A stretch of 34,183 bases of DNA from Nymphaea colorata (lineage: Eukaryota > Streptophyta > Magnoliopsida > Nymphaeales > Nymphaeaceae): assembly GCF_008831285.2 (NCBI RefSeq), contig NW_022204670.1, positions 1-34,183 of the forward strand, in the 5' to 3' direction. A program made the translations under genes and the position numbers. The first letter of the stretch is position 1, and every line of letters begins with the position of its first letter. Shown here in pieces: positions 10,381 to 21,929 of the stretch. The notes under the pieces were generated by a model. It did no database searches and had not been told where the DNA came from. It was given only the letters and a program-made list of their open reading frames with translations.

Positions 10381-12030
10381 ATGGAAGATTCGGTAAAGAG
10401 GTAGGGATGCAACTTATAATAGCTGGAGCGAGAGGTGGCCCGCGAGAGCACCACTGACAAGATCTGCATCTGGGGCATCGAGAAGTTCTTCGACCCCAAG
10501 TCATGCTACAAATACTTCTGCAAGAACTTCGGAGAGCACCCCGAAGCCACCCACCTCCTTAAGCTGCGCAACAAGTCCTTCTTCGTTGTCAGGTTCAACG
10601 CTCCCATCGCCCTCGAACAATTCAATGCTAAATTCGCCAAGAATAAAAGAGTGAAAGCCAAGGCCTTGCAGGAAGGAATGGAGTTGCCAGAAAGCGAGTT
10701 CCTCACGATTGAGGAGTGCACTCGGGCAGCTGAGAAGCGGGAGGTGGCGGCGACCGAGGAGGAACTGAAGAAGGTGAGAGAGACGCGCATCGAGGATATC
10801 GTGGAGCCTCTCCACGCGCTGCCCTACCCCGAACAGGTTGAGTGGAAGAAACGCGACCTCGCTCGCGTGATCGAGAACTACAACAAGCAGTACTTTAGGG
10901 ACGCTGAGGTGCTCAGACTGATGAAGGAGGGCACAGAACTGCCTCCACTCAAGCTGAACTAGTTCGTGGAGTGCTCGGCTCAGCGTGAGGGATACCGCAG
11001 CAAGAGCGAGTTTACAATCGGATACAACGTGGAAGGCGAACCAGTGGTAGGCTTCAACAAGGGCAGTTACCACAACCAGACCATCACTGTTTAGACTCCC
11101 AGAGCAGTCCGCATCATCAGCAAAAACACCAAGCTTATCGTTGCCCTTCTCGAAAATTTCATCAAGACTCGTTTCCCTGAACTACTTCCCTTCGATCGCA
11201 TCAAGCAGGTGGGTTTTTGGAGATATCTTATAGTGAGAGAATCACAAAGGCTGCAGCAGTCATTGGTGATGGTGGTATGCAAGACACAGGGCGTGAATGT
11301 TTAGCTTTTGCGCTAAGTAAAGTAGGAATTAACTGAATACATGAGAAAATCAGTGATCGGGCTGGTCGGTTTGGGATTCCTCTAGTACAACGGAGAAGCA
11401 GACAGCGTTCCTTCTGAAAAGCCAGAGCTGCTCTTTGGGCAACCTTACTATCAGTAGCGCATTTGCGATCATGTGTTCCGTGTTTCGCCCACAGCTTTCC
11501 TGCAAATACACATCGATATGTGTGAAGTACTGTATGCGCAGATAATCCAAGCAGTGAAGGAGTGCGATGTTGTGCTAGATTTGGGATGCGGCATCGGCAC
11601 AATTGGTATCTCCATCCGCAAGAAAATGCCAAATCTAAAAGTCATTGGAGTGGAGATTTGCGCAGAAGCAGTAGAAGATGCAAAAAACAATGACCCAGAT
11701 TATGAAGTGCTGCTGGGAAGAGCGGAGGATAAGATCAAGGAAGTGTGTGACCGCTTCAGAGGAAACCGCATAGTCGCCATCCTCGACCCACCAAGAGCAG
11801 GCTTCAGTAAGGATGTGATGGTGGCTCTGAGACGATGCCGTGGACTGGATAATCTTATCTACGTGGCTTGCAATGCTGGAGCCATCCAAGATAACCTGCT
11901 CCAGCTCACTTTGCCAATGACTGACAAGAGACGCGCTCCTTAATTCGTGGTGAAGGATATGAAAGGATTCGACTTGTTCCCGCTGACCCACCACTACGAG
12001 GCTCTCTACTTGCTATAGCGCAGACAATGA
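10381..12030 (+). CDS. TRMT2A: tRNA (uracil-5-)-methyltransferase, TRMT2A type
   Basis: SAM-dependent enzyme that makes 5-methyluridine (m5U54) in tRNA. 549 residues, no intron. The N-terminal RRM-like domain (about residues 20-105; TDKICIWGIEKFF, FFVVRFNAPIALEQF) is a mark of TRMT2A. The TrmA/RumA fold follows: GYRSKSEFTIG, FRVSPTAFLQ, SAM motif VLDLGCGIGTIGI (residues 398-410), VIGVEICAEAVEDAK, DPPRAGFS (Asp469) and catalytic-Cys motif YVACNAGA (Cys497). Ends DLFPLTHHYEALYLL like the human protein's DLFPxxPHxExLxLxxR. TAG/TAA codons occur throughout; the one four residues from the end and the one in YYQ-x-RICDHVF fall where relatives have Glu. Starts after a 123-bp AT-rich gap. The length is close to that of other TRMT2A proteins. 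Confidence 0.93.
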
Positions 12031-12101
12031 TCACAGTCATCCATACGATTCATTCCTTATTTAGATGGTTTGGGTGGGCGTTGCGTATATTGAATTTTAT
12101 C

Positions 12102-12833
12102 ATGGGCCAGCAGTTGCCGCAACTGAACAAACCGCCACTGCCCCTGCAGCAGAATCATCAGTTCGAGTCACGCTTCCTCCAGAGAGTCAAAGATACGCCC
12201 TTCATCGACGCTGAACTGTACTCTTCGGACCCACTCGTCTTCATTGATCCGCCAGGCCCCTCCCTCGCACAACTGGTCAGGCCGAGATTAGGAACAAAAC
12301 AGCTCTTCCCCATCGAGTAAATCGAGAAGCTGATTGGAAGCACGCTAGGATCACTAGTCGAGCTAGAGGAAAACGGATTGTAAGGGCATGGTGACATTTC
12401 GCTGGAGTCTATCTACTACAGCAAAAAGGAAAAGGGATTCAGAGTGATCCACCCAGTCTTTAATGAAGAGTCTGGCTACCTCCTAGCAAAGCATGGCAAA
12501 AGATTCTCGGCTCTTGCCCCCGAACAACTCTCGGCTCTCTCCGACGACAGCGAAGCCAGCGAAGTCAGCATAAAAGCCGACCTTTTCGCCCTCGGAGTGG
12601 CCCTCTGCGAAGTCTGCACCCTCTCTCCCTCCTCGGACATCTACTGTCCCGATACCTACAGCATCTTCCACCTCGAAATCCAAAAAAGACTCAAGACCAT
12701 CGAGGAATACTATTCGCCTGTTATCGCACACATCGTGCAAGAGTGTCTACAGTACGATCCGGATGAACGGCCAGCTCCTGCAGTCCTGCTGGAGAGATTG
12801 GGAGAAGCTAAAGGCAGAGAGGCTAGGAAGTGA
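12102..12833 (+). CDS. Degenerate protein-kinase-like protein (probable pseudokinase)
   Basis: 243 residues from ATG 12102 (preceded by TTGAATTTTATC) to TGA 12833. The C-lobe of a kinase fold is visible: GHGDISLESIYY (His96-Gly-Asp98, in place of H-R-D-L-K-P-E-N), ALAPEQL (APE at about 139-141), KADLFALGVALCEV (family DIWSLGVxLxEL) and CLQYDPDERPAP (family DPxxRP). The glycine loop, the VAIK lysine and DFG are not seen, and the catalytic-loop lysine and asparagine are replaced (S, S). Phosphotransfer is therefore unlikely and a scaffold or regulatory role more likely. The protein is shorter than a full kinase domain plus tail. An upstream in-frame ATG at 12027 overlaps the stop of the methyltransferase gene and is less likely to be the start. 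Confidence 0.78.
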
Positions 12834-12886
12834 TGATACTGTGTCCTATTCTGAATATGAGGTTGGGTGGACGTGCGCTTTTCATA

Positions 12887-13741
12887 ATGGCAGACCTCAC
12901 TAAATCATTGGCTCAGCAGCTGACCGCCAAGAAAATCGATGGCTTCCTCCAAGACTACTAGCTAGCCACGAGATAGCAACGCCTCGTCCCTTCCAAGGAG
13001 CTGGAGATTGCCCATTCAAAGTGGCTGAAGGTGAGACAATCGGTAGACAATTTGCTGGGAGAGATGCCGACGCTGTCCAAGGGGTGGCTGGTGCACTCCA
13101 CTCGCAGCCACCAGATGACGGCTGCTGCCAACCGCAGCAAGGGGAAATTCGAAGTTAAGTATAGTTTCACGCTGCAAACTGGTCTGGAGCCTCTCTGCAA
13201 ATTGCTAAGCTATCCGCAAGGATACAAGTAGCTGCTGCCTTTTTGCTACTAATCCAGAGAAGTATCGGTTGTTGACCAACTCGAGAAGGATGTTTTGATT
13301 AAGTATAAGGCGCCCTTCTTGGATGAACGCTTGATGTTGCTGCATCTCTTGGCCATCGACCGTCTCGACCATAATAACACCATCGTGGTATACGGATAGG
13401 GAGGCACCAAGGAGGATATGGAGGTCTTAGTCAAGCAGTCGAAGGTGGAGAAGGGGGAGCTTAGGGGCGAGTTCGTAAAAATAAAGAACTTTGCAGCTGA
13501 AATAAAAGTGACTCCTAAGGAATACATAGTCACTGCTTATGCATCCTTCCACGATGCTCTATCCTCTATTCCGGATTTCGTGGTAAAAAAGTTGTTACAG
13601 CTGAGTAGCTCAATAATCATCTCAAATTTGGTGAAAATCCTATCAAAAAAACACTAAGGAGGTATTGTATCACCGAATAATGAAGAGTTGATGAGGTGCA
13701 TAGAGAGGAGGCTGCGTTTGAAATACCCAGGAAGACTATGA
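12887..13741 (+). CDS. START-like lipid-binding-domain protein (tentative)
   Basis: 284 residues from ATG 12887 (after CTTTTCATA) to TGA 13741, no intron needed, with TAG/TAA at six or so sites. The overall pattern suggests a START/Bet v1-like fold: VDNLLGEM...GWLVHSTRSHQM, then LEPLCKLLSYPQGYK, FLDERLMLLHLLAIDRLDHN, TIVVYG, EIKVTPKEYIVTAYASF and a terminal helix region SSIPDFVVKKLLQLSSS, matching the family's closing 'G-x-I-P-x-W/F-V-x-N' helix. The domain carries lipids or hydrophobic ligands in a closed pocket. This rests on motif spacing only and no diagnostic residue is present, so another cytosolic protein type is possible. Same strand as the kinase-like gene, 53 bp apart. Confidence 0.6.
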
Positions 13742-13799
13742 TGATCATCAGTAGCGTTTATGTGCTGCCCACTATAATCCATTTATTCATATACTTCGA

Positions 13800-14320
13800 A
13801 TGAATCGAATCGATGTTTCCGCCATCCAGGGCAACCCCTCTAAGTTCTACTCCACTGAGCAGGAGGACGAGAACATGACCAAGCACTCCTCGCAGTAGGA
13901 GCACCTGTAAAGCAACATCCGACCACTACAGCACTCGCAATCCTTTTCCGTTGATCAGAACAACTTCAAAAGTACCATCTTTTTCACGAAGGACATGCCA
14001 TCTTCCAGCAGAAGGAAAAACCGGAACTCACCAAAAGCGACCATTTTCACAATACCAAACCTAAAATTTATTTCAAAATTCCCAACATTGACGACTACTA
14101 CATTCGACAGTCCAGGGAGAACATAAATCCCAACAAATTACACAGAATGGAATCCATGATCGAAGCCAACACAAGAGATTAAAGACCTGCGCCAATTCCC
14201 ACGCCGATGCCAGTGGAGCAGAAGCCTTCCCGCTCTCCTAGCTTCCCATGGGGACTCACCGGCATAATACTAGGCATATTCTTGCTGCTGTGGGTTTACA
14301 AGCAGGTTTCCCAAGCGTGA
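13800..14320 (+). CDS. Tail-anchored membrane protein, unknown function
   Basis: 166 residues after removal of one intron (13972-13991), TGA stop. The N-terminal 140 residues are polar and probably disordered (many S, N, K, P, Q). A Pro-rich linker (RPAPIPTPMPVEQKPSRSP) precedes a single hydrophobic segment FPWGLTGIILGIFLLLWVY (about residues 141-159) and a short tail YKQVSQA. This is the shape of a tail-anchored protein (ER or mitochondrial outer membrane; SNARE-like topology without a recognisable SNARE motif). No family recognised. Convergent with the membrane-protein gene at 14368. Confidence 0.75.
13972..13991 (+). other. 20-nt intron of tail-anchored protein gene
   Basis: GTACCATCTTTTTCACGAAG. 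Removal joins NNFK to RHAIFQQKEK and brings the transmembrane tail into frame; unspliced, the frame ends at TGA before the tail. Confidence 0.88.
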
Positions 14321-14367
14321 TCCTTACTGTCTGCCATTTATTTTGAAGATTTGAAATAAAAACACGA

Positions 14368-15759
14368 TCAGAAGGAGCTGTATTCGGACTCCGCCTTCCC
14401 CAGGTTCACCTAGAAACTCTCCGCTCCCTCCAGATAGACGATCCACACCATGCCCACGTCTGCAGCTACTCTCAGCAGCACTGGAAGAGAAAAGAGGGCA
14501 AGATAGGGTAGGGTGACTATGAGAGCAGATAGGATGAAGGCCAGGTTGATATGTGCCTCATTGTAGAGTCGCTGGAAGAGCCATTTCTACAGGTAGACGC
14601 GGGTGAGGCATCGAGTTACCAAGATGGCGAGAGTAATGAAGAGAATGTACTCTCCAGCTGTGAAGAGGAGCTCCAGAAAGGTAAAGTCCTCGTTTGTTAC
14701 TCCCAGGACTCTCCTTGCAAAGATCAGCAGCAGCACTCCAACTATAAGCAGGAAGCTCGAAACATCTGAAATCCAGCTAAGGTCGTGCTGTGATTTGAAC
14801 TTAATAACTGTGATGAAGGCCTTGATCAGGAAGAGGGCAAACATCACCCAATTCGAAATAAGGATCATGACTGCCATAGCTCCCAACAGAACCATGAAAA
14901 TTGCGAACTTTCCTCGCTTCGATTGGAAAGATTTGGTGAAGTAGAACTTTTAGAGAAGAATGGGAATGAGGATGTTTGCCCAGAAAAGATCGCAAATCAG
15001 GTATGGTGAATCTTCTTAGTCATCTATCGTAAGCAGGCAGTCCTAGTTTAGGACTTAAAAGTAGCACCAGTATGCTGCAGTAATCAGCACAACCAAAAGT
15101 ACAGATACTACATTTTCCTTTTTTGTGATTTTCTTTGTCCAGTTTTCCTTGATGCCCTTCAATTTGTTGATGCGTTCCCTCACCGATAGACTTTTATTTT
15201 CGATCTTTATGATATATTTCACAATTAGCTCGTAGATGGCCTACGAGCAGAGGACAATAAAGGCAATCGAGATGATGTTAGTGCCTGTTTGCTGGCTATT
15301 CCTGAAGGAAAGGACAGTCACAACCATCTCCGAAAGAATTAAAAGCACGAAAAGAATGAAGAGGAGAATGCTCTTCACTCCTCTTTGTTGGTAGCTGGGA
15401 AGAAATTATTACTTTTCAGTGTTGTTATTGCTGATTCGATTAATGGGTGAGTATACTTTCTCCTCTAAATCCTCATCCATGAATGACTGTGCTTTCACTG
15501 GGTGTCTATTCTTATCTGTTGGCTTTGATTTGTTCGGTTGGATTATGAAGGAAGGCCTATCGAGTTTCGATATTCTTTCATTCTCAAAGGTGGTCACCAC
15601 TGTCTTCAAATCCATTATATCTTTATTCTTCGGAGCTTGCACAGAAGATGCGCCAAGCTTATTGGTTACATTCTCCTGATCGGTCGGTTTGAGGGGTTAC
15701 GATAACTTGAAATACTTTTGAAATTTGGTTGAAGCTTTCACGGAGCCACTCGAGGTCAT
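14368..15759 (-). CDS. Multi-pass membrane protein, unknown family
   Basis: 463 residues from ATG 15759 to TGA 14368, with TAA/TAG read as sense at about ten sites. The first 120 or so residues are polar (MTSSGSVKAST..., Lys/Asn/Asp-rich) and probably cytosolic. Then come some nine or ten hydrophobic segments, such as SILLFILFVLLIL, IISIAFIVLC, VVSVLLVVLITAAYW, FAIFMVLLGAMAVMILI, FLLIVGVLLLIFA, LFITLAILVT and INLAFILSALIVTLPYLALF, with short charged loops. The protein ends without a signal or repeat. I see no transporter or receptor signature; candidates include a lineage-specific polytopic protein. No intron is needed. It is the first of three minus-strand genes in a row. Confidence 0.75.
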
Positions 15760-15836
15760 TCCTCCTAAAGATTATAATGCTTATCATACTTTAAGTCCAT
15801 GGATAATAGTAATAAAGAAGATGATAAATACTACGA

Positions 15837-18800
15837 TCATAAAAGGCCGGCGCTGTAGCAACGGTAGCGACCAGTATCCCAAAGGTACCCATCGATGCAG
15901 GGACATTGGAAGTTTTTAAGGAGTAAATAGTTGGTGTATGTTCCGTTAATGGCGGCTTGGATGGTGTCCGAATTGGCAAGGGTTTTTACCGATCCAGTAT
16001 CCAGGTAAATGGAGTCGCCTGAAGCTTCGGGGAAGTCGCAGGTCATGCAGTCCATGTCGATCGGCGTTGGGCATAACGAAACACAGGATTGAGACATGAC
16101 GTCCCAGTTAAAGTTTGTGTTGCACTTGCATGCCATCTTAGTGCCGCCAGTCTTTGCGCTATTGGGAACGTCTGCCGTTCCGCAAGTCAGACACTTCAGC
16201 TGGGAGTAGCTCCAAATGGCATTTGTTCCGCACTTACACTCGTATGGAGTGAGAGGGGTGGTTCCTGTGGGACAGGGGAAACAGGAGAAATCAGGAAGGA
16301 TGATATTGTTCTTGGGACAAGCACAGGATTGGCCAGTTTTCGATGAGTAAGCAAAAACGAGCCCAGTTCCCAGACAGTTGCAAGTATTGAAAGTCTTCGG
16401 TTGAGGATAAACATACTGTCCTGAGCATGTGACACAACTGGCAGTGGAGCCGGTTCCAACAACAATCAATGATGAATTTCCACAGTTGCAGGTGCCTGAA
16501 ACGGAATCCCATATCAGTTTTGTGGAGGTGCAGCTGCAGGCTGAGGAGCTTATTTTCGCCTTGAGGTAGTTAGCAGCATTGTTGCATTTCACACATATGA
16601 AGTTTCCCAGTCCTTGGATAGTGTAGGCGGAGCCATCTCCACAGTCGCATGTGCCTTTATTGAAGATGAGAGCAGGACTGATGCAATTGCATACGCTTGA
16701 GCTTGGGTCTGGCTTTCCGTTAGCGTTGATCAAACCGTCACAAGCAACGCAGGTGACTTTAGTCCCAGTTCCAGTGACTACTTGGTTTGAAGGATCAGGG
16801 CAACCGCAGAAGCCGGCTGCATACCAGGTCATGTTTGGAGATGTACAGGTGCACTGCGTAGCTGAGATGAGAGGAGTGGTGGCGTAGTTGGTAGCATTAC
16901 AAGGTGAACAGAAGTATTGGCCATCGAGGACGGCAACCACATTTCTACTGGGGCAGCTGCAATTGTTTGTCTTGGTTGACCAGGTTAGAGTTCCTATACA
17001 GACGCAGCTCTTTCTATCAGAAGAAGGACCGCTTGAATAGACAGAGGCATCACAAACGATGCAGGTGGTAGTTGAACCACTGACGACGGGAATGGTGTTT
17101 TGACCTGAGCAAACGCACCCTAAGTTGGGAACCCATACACTTCCGTTGTTGCAATTGCACGCAATAATTGAGGCTCTATTTCCCCTAACGGCGAAGATAG
17201 ATGCGTTACATGTCTGGCAGGTAAGGTTGCCATTTATGTTGAAAACTACTGCGTCTCTAGCACAAGCGCATGAAAGGAGAGAGCTACTCCATGCCATAGC
17301 TGAGTTAACGCATATACATGTTGATGGCTTGGCAGGATCTTGACCGTTGGCATAGCGAGTGCCGTCACAGGGTAAACATACGGAATTAATATAGACTGAA
17401 GTTGGTCCACAGTCGCATTGGTTGGTGATGCTGCTCCAAGTGGTAGCATTGGAGTTGCATGTGCATGAAAAGGGTGTGGCTCTGGAGACAGCATTTACTC
17501 TTGAGTTGCAAGAAATGCATTTGAAATTGTTTCCGATGATAACGAAAGCAGCCTTAGTGCCACAGTCGCATATGAGAGCATCTTTGTTCCAGACTAGACC
17601 TGTAGCGTTACATGTGCAGGCGGTTCCCTTCTTGGCGCTCGTGTAAGTTCCATCAGTGCCACAAATGAAGCATCTGCCTGAAGTGAGAAGAATGGAAGTT
17701 GTGGGGTCGCAGATACAGGTTGCACTAACTGGGTCCCAGCTAAAATTATTAACGCATGTGCATCCTCCCTTTCCGTCAGCTGTGATATTAGCTGGGCATA
17801 CAATACAGTTGGATCCTGAGATGAAGCCTGGAGTCAGGCATCTGCAAGAAGAGTTTCCAGTTATATTGGCGACGAAGGTGAAACCGTTGACGCATCTGCA
17901 GTTTGAGCCATTAAGAGTACCGTCGAAATTGGGATCATTGATGGAAAGACACTGGAAACAGTTTCCGTTTGTGAGGATAATACCAGAAATTGATGCATCG
18001 CAAATACAAGTCTTTCTGGAGTTATCCCAGAAGTAGTTTTTATTGCAAAGACAAGTGCCATTCGCATCAGTTGTGCCTGTGGTATTGGCATTGGTTGGAC
18101 AGCTGACACAGACACCGTTATTGACGAATTTGGGAATATTACAATTGCAGCTGAGGGTTGCAGTGCTGAAGGTGAAGCTATTTTTGCAGTTACAGCCTCC
18201 GTTGACGATAGTTCCATCGAAGTTGGCGTCTACAGTCGGCCTGCAGAAGAAGCAAGTTCCGTTGCTGATGAAACCGTTTACTGTTGAGTCGCAGATGCAG
18301 GTGCTTCTAGATGTGCTCCACACATAGTTGTTGTTGCAGGCGCAAGCTCCACTCGTATCAAAACCACCTGTTGTGTTGGCGTTGAGAGGACAAGTGGCGC
18401 ATTTTCCAGAGGGAAGCACCACTCCAGGAGAGTTGCACACGCAGCTACCGCCTGAAGACGAACTGGAAAAAGTGAAAGAGTTAAGGCAGTTGCAGACTCC
18501 GCCCACGATGGTTCCGTCGAAGTTGAGGTCGTTGGCCTTGATGCACTGGAAGCAAGCCCCACTGCTGGTGACGTAGCTGTTAACGGTGGAGTCACAGATG
18601 CAGGTGAGCCTGGTGCTCGACCAGATGAAGTTGTTGTTGCACTTGCAGCCCCCGGCGGCGGTGGTGGCGGGGACGCCGGTGGAGTTGGCGTTGGTGGGAC
18701 AGAGGACGCAGGTGCCTGCGATGACAACGGAGGTGGAGGAGCTGCAGATGCAGCTGCCGGATGTGCCAGTGGTGAGCCAGGTGAATCCGTTGTTGCACTT

Positions 18801-21437
18801 GCAGGCAGTGGTGCCCAACGGCACTCCCGCCCCGTTGTTGGTGTTGGGACAGAGGAAGCAGGTGCTGCCGATCCAGATGCTGGTGGCAGTGTTGCAGGTC
18901 GCCCCTCCCGAGGAACAGGAGCCAGTGTTGCCTGAAGCCGTCCAGGTGAAGCTGGCTTTGCAGGCGCACGCAGAGCTAGTGGCAGCGTATCCCAAGGAGT
19001 TGGCATCAGCAGCACAGGAAACGCACCCTGTACCGACTGTGACAGATTTAACGGGGTCGCAGATATCGCAGACTTGAGTTGAAGGGTTATAGATATAGGC
19101 TGCAGGACAGGAACTCACTGCCTCACACTTTAAAGAAACTGCGTTCCACTGATTGCCTGGCTTGCATTCACAGCCGTTGATGAATGCTTTGCCGGTGGAG
19201 CTTGCGTCTGAGGGACAATATAAACATTGGTTGATGCCACTTATAAGGACGAAGCCATTGGCTGGGTCACACATGCTGCAGTATCCTTGGACCGTAGTCG
19301 AGCTGAAGCTTGTGCAGAGGGCGCCAGTGGATCCACCTGCATTGATATACGATCCAGCAGAGTAGCTGGGAACACATCTGAAGGGGTGAGTAGCATCACT
19401 CCAAGTATATCCAGCATTGCAGACGCACTTTCCAGTTGAGTCAACGCCTCCGTTGGGATCCTGCTGGCAGTATGTGCAAATACCTTTAGAATACCTATAT
19501 CCTGCAGTTGAGGTGCAGTAGCAGTATCCTCCTGAAGTTAAGGGGCAATATTTGCAGGCAACAGTGCCGTTGGGATTGATAGCTGTCACATAAGCACTGC
19601 CCCAGCTGCAGGCGCATCCGTTGATCTGTGTGCTCCAGGATTGCCCTTTATCTGGACATACGCAAAGCCCAGTCTTCAATCCCAACGGGCAGAAGAAACA
19701 CATTCCATTGCTAGTCGTGAATGATTTTGCGCTAAGGCAACTGGTGCAATCACTGGCTGTTGTTCCAGTAGGGAAACCTGTGTATGAGCTGCATTTGGTG
19801 CAGGCGTTGTTGATGACGAAGTATCCTGCTGGGCAGATGCATGTCGATGTTGTTGGATCCCACAGGAAGAAGTTTTGGCAAGCGCATTGTCCTCCATAGG
19901 CCAGGCCATTTGTATATGGGGCGATCATGCAGTCCGAACAGAAACCGTCGTTGAAGATGACGAAGTTTTGGGTGGCATCGCAGTCGCATTTGTTCTTTCC
20001 GGGGTTCCAGAAGTAACTGCTGAGACAGACGCAGCTGGTGAGGGAGGAGTCGACAGCTCCACTGCTGCCGACCATGTTGGCGCAGTTGATGCAATTGCCG
20101 TTGAGCTTAAAGATGGCGGGGGAAGAAGTATCACAGTCGCAGGTCATCGTGGTGGGGTTCCACTTGTAGCCACGCACGCACCCGCAGCCGTTGGGATTGA
20201 CCGTGATGGCAGTGTTGGGGAGGGAGGCACAGACCACGCAGGAGGTGGTGGCTCCTCCCACGTAGCCAATGGTCCAGTCGCATTCGCATTTTCCCGTGTT
20301 TGTGTTGAATGTGTAATTGGGTTTGCAGTCGCACCCGCTGGCGGTAGCCGTGCCCAACGAGTTGGGATCTCCCTTGCAGTAAATGCAGTCGGGGAATCCC
20401 TTATAGAATCCTGCTGATCTGGAGCAGCTTTGGCAATCAGAAAGTTTAACCCCACTTGGGGTACTAGCGGTGCATGCCACGCATGAGGCTCCATTCTGAT
20501 AGTATCCTGCGTTGTAGGAACAGAAGCATCCTAGTGTTAGGTTGCTGTAGGAGTCTTTCTTGATGGCATATCCTGCCTTGCAGGCAAGAGCTGTGGTGTC
20601 ATAGTTGGCGACTAACGAGCCGTGGATGCAGTAGTGGCCAGTGTGGACGTAGGTATTAGCGCAGCTGTTGCAGTTGGAGTCTGTTGATGCGCATTTGGTG
20701 CATACTCCGTTGGCGTTGATGGCAAATTTATTTCCGGAGTCGCATCTGCAGATGCCCAGGACTGAACTGAAGGTGTATCCGGTTGCACAGCAGGCGGCAC
20801 TTCCTCCGTTGTTGGCTAAAGTGGTGCATAAAATTCCTCCAAATTTGGAAAAAATAAAGGGAAGAGTGCGACCCACACAGGCATTGTTCGAGGAAGAGGG
20901 CAGTGTGCTGCAAGGGATACATTCATTCGTGATGGCATCGATGTAGTTTCGGTAATCGCAGTAGCAGTAGGGACTGGACCAGTAATAGTTGGTAGCGCAT
21001 CCACAATCTTTAGAAGATAGGGTCACTCCAATTGCACGAGGCAGAACTCTGCAGTTGGTGCAACTGTTGTTGCCGCCAAGCGGAATGAATCCTTTAGTAC
21101 TATCGCAGGCTCCTGTCTGTAAGTTTCTGGAAACTTATGCGACCTAAGATTCGTTATTTTCGATCAGCTCAGATGAGGAGAGGACTCCTCTTTGGGAGGC
21201 GGCCTGGGCCACACAGCTGAGTTGGGATGAGGACCAGAGGAAGCCCTGTTTGCAGGGGCACTGGTTGGCTGTGGTTGAGAAGTATTCAACATCATCGATG
21301 CGAACATTGGGAAGCGTTTTGCATTCGATGCAGCTCTAGCCAATTTTAATTTGCCCTCTTAAGCATGCCTGACTTGAGACTAGTCCAGCCAACATAATCG
21401 CTCCTACGAGAAAGAGTTCTATAGTTGAGTTTCGCAT
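15837..21437 (-). CDS. Giant secreted Cys-rich repeat protein 1
   Basis: 1866 residues in one frame, ATG 21437 to TGA 15837, no intron. A signal peptide is clear (MRNSTIELFLVGAIMLAGL, then VSSQA before the first Cys). The rest is a long run of some 35-40 Cys-rich modules of about 45-50 residues with the pattern C-x2-C...N-x3-TG...G-x-C-x-C-x5-W-x7-C-x-C, similar in spirit to growth-factor-receptor/EGF-like Cys-rich repeats common in ciliate surface and secreted proteins. There is no transmembrane segment or GPI-type hydrophobic tail (it ends GRYRCYSAGLL), so it is probably secreted as a coat, stalk, cyst or matrix component. After codon 138 it contains no TAA/TAG codon at all, unlike its neighbours. 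The paralogue lies immediately upstream on the same strand. Confidence 0.88.
18460..19060 (-). repeat. Near-identical tract shared with paralogue (copy 1)
   Basis: Within the Cys-rich gene, this tract matches 25210-25800 almost base for base, including third codon positions, while the flanking modules differ clearly. It covers the modules around NSYVTSSGACFQC, TNANSTGVPATTAAGGC and TATSIWIGSTCFLC. A recent gene-conversion tract is the simplest reading. Confidence 0.7.
19880..20490 (-). repeat. Near-identical tract shared with paralogue (second tract, copy 1)
   Basis: Matches 26620-27230 nearly base for base, in the modules around IFNDGFCSDCMIAPYTNG, NPTTMTCDCDTSSPAIF and DPNSLGTATASGCDC, while flanks are more diverged. 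Confidence 0.7.
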
Positions 21438-21597
21438 AAAAATTATTATGATTAAAAATCGGAGCTAGTAGTTATCAATCTCACAGTGAAGAAGACGATG
21501 GGTCAAATGATTGATTTCCAAGAAAATAATCATTAAGTGTGGCTTCAGAATGTCTGATGTTCTAATTGGGGCATGATTCGATAGTTTTGCTGAGTCA

Positions 21598-21621
21598 CAG
21601 CTGAAGAAATATAATTCAAAA
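21598..21621 (-). promoter_or_regulatory. Conserved upstream block A, Cys-rich gene 1
   Basis: A 24-base stretch (contains AGAAATATAATTC) identical to 28345-28368. It lies about 161 bp upstream of this gene's ATG and 164 bp upstream of the paralogue's ATG. Possible promoter element; inference from conservation between duplicates only. Confidence 0.5.
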
Positions 21622-21901
21622 GACTGAACATGGTTTTTTAACTCAAGGCCATCCCCAACGATGAGAAAATGGGACAGGTATCAAGGAGGCAGCTTTATGA
21701 TGGGATGGTGGTATGAATTAAAAATATTTTAAGATGATATTGGGACTTTCATATTTTCGACCAGTTGGCTATCAACTTTTATTCTCTTGTAAAATTTGGA
21801 AAGCTGGCAATCAACATTATGAAGGAGGGATGCTGCAAGCAGGGTCTATGCTTTTTGGACGGAATGAGAAGTATTGTAAAATAAAAGGGAGGAGTTGAGA
21901 C

Positions 21902-21929
21902 GACGATAATGCGTTTTCGTTAAAATAAG
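21902..21929 (-). promoter_or_regulatory. Conserved upstream block B, Cys-rich gene 1
   Basis: A 28-base stretch (plus strand GACGATAATGCG...TTAAAATAAG) identical to 28647-28674, in otherwise diverged sequence. It is 465 bp upstream of this ATG and 466 bp upstream of the paralogue's. Candidate shared regulatory element. Confidence 0.55.

Noticed and set aside
11209-11233. GTGGG...TTATAG segment resembling a 25-nt intron in the methyltransferase gene
   Set aside because: Removal breaks the frame, and the encoded GFWRYLIVRES aligns with the family.
18278-19077. Long open frames on both strands overlapping the Cys-rich gene, including plus-strand Leu/Gln/Val-rich ones
   Set aside because: They are by-products of the repeated C-x-C modules; they differ in sense only by frame and lack independent features.
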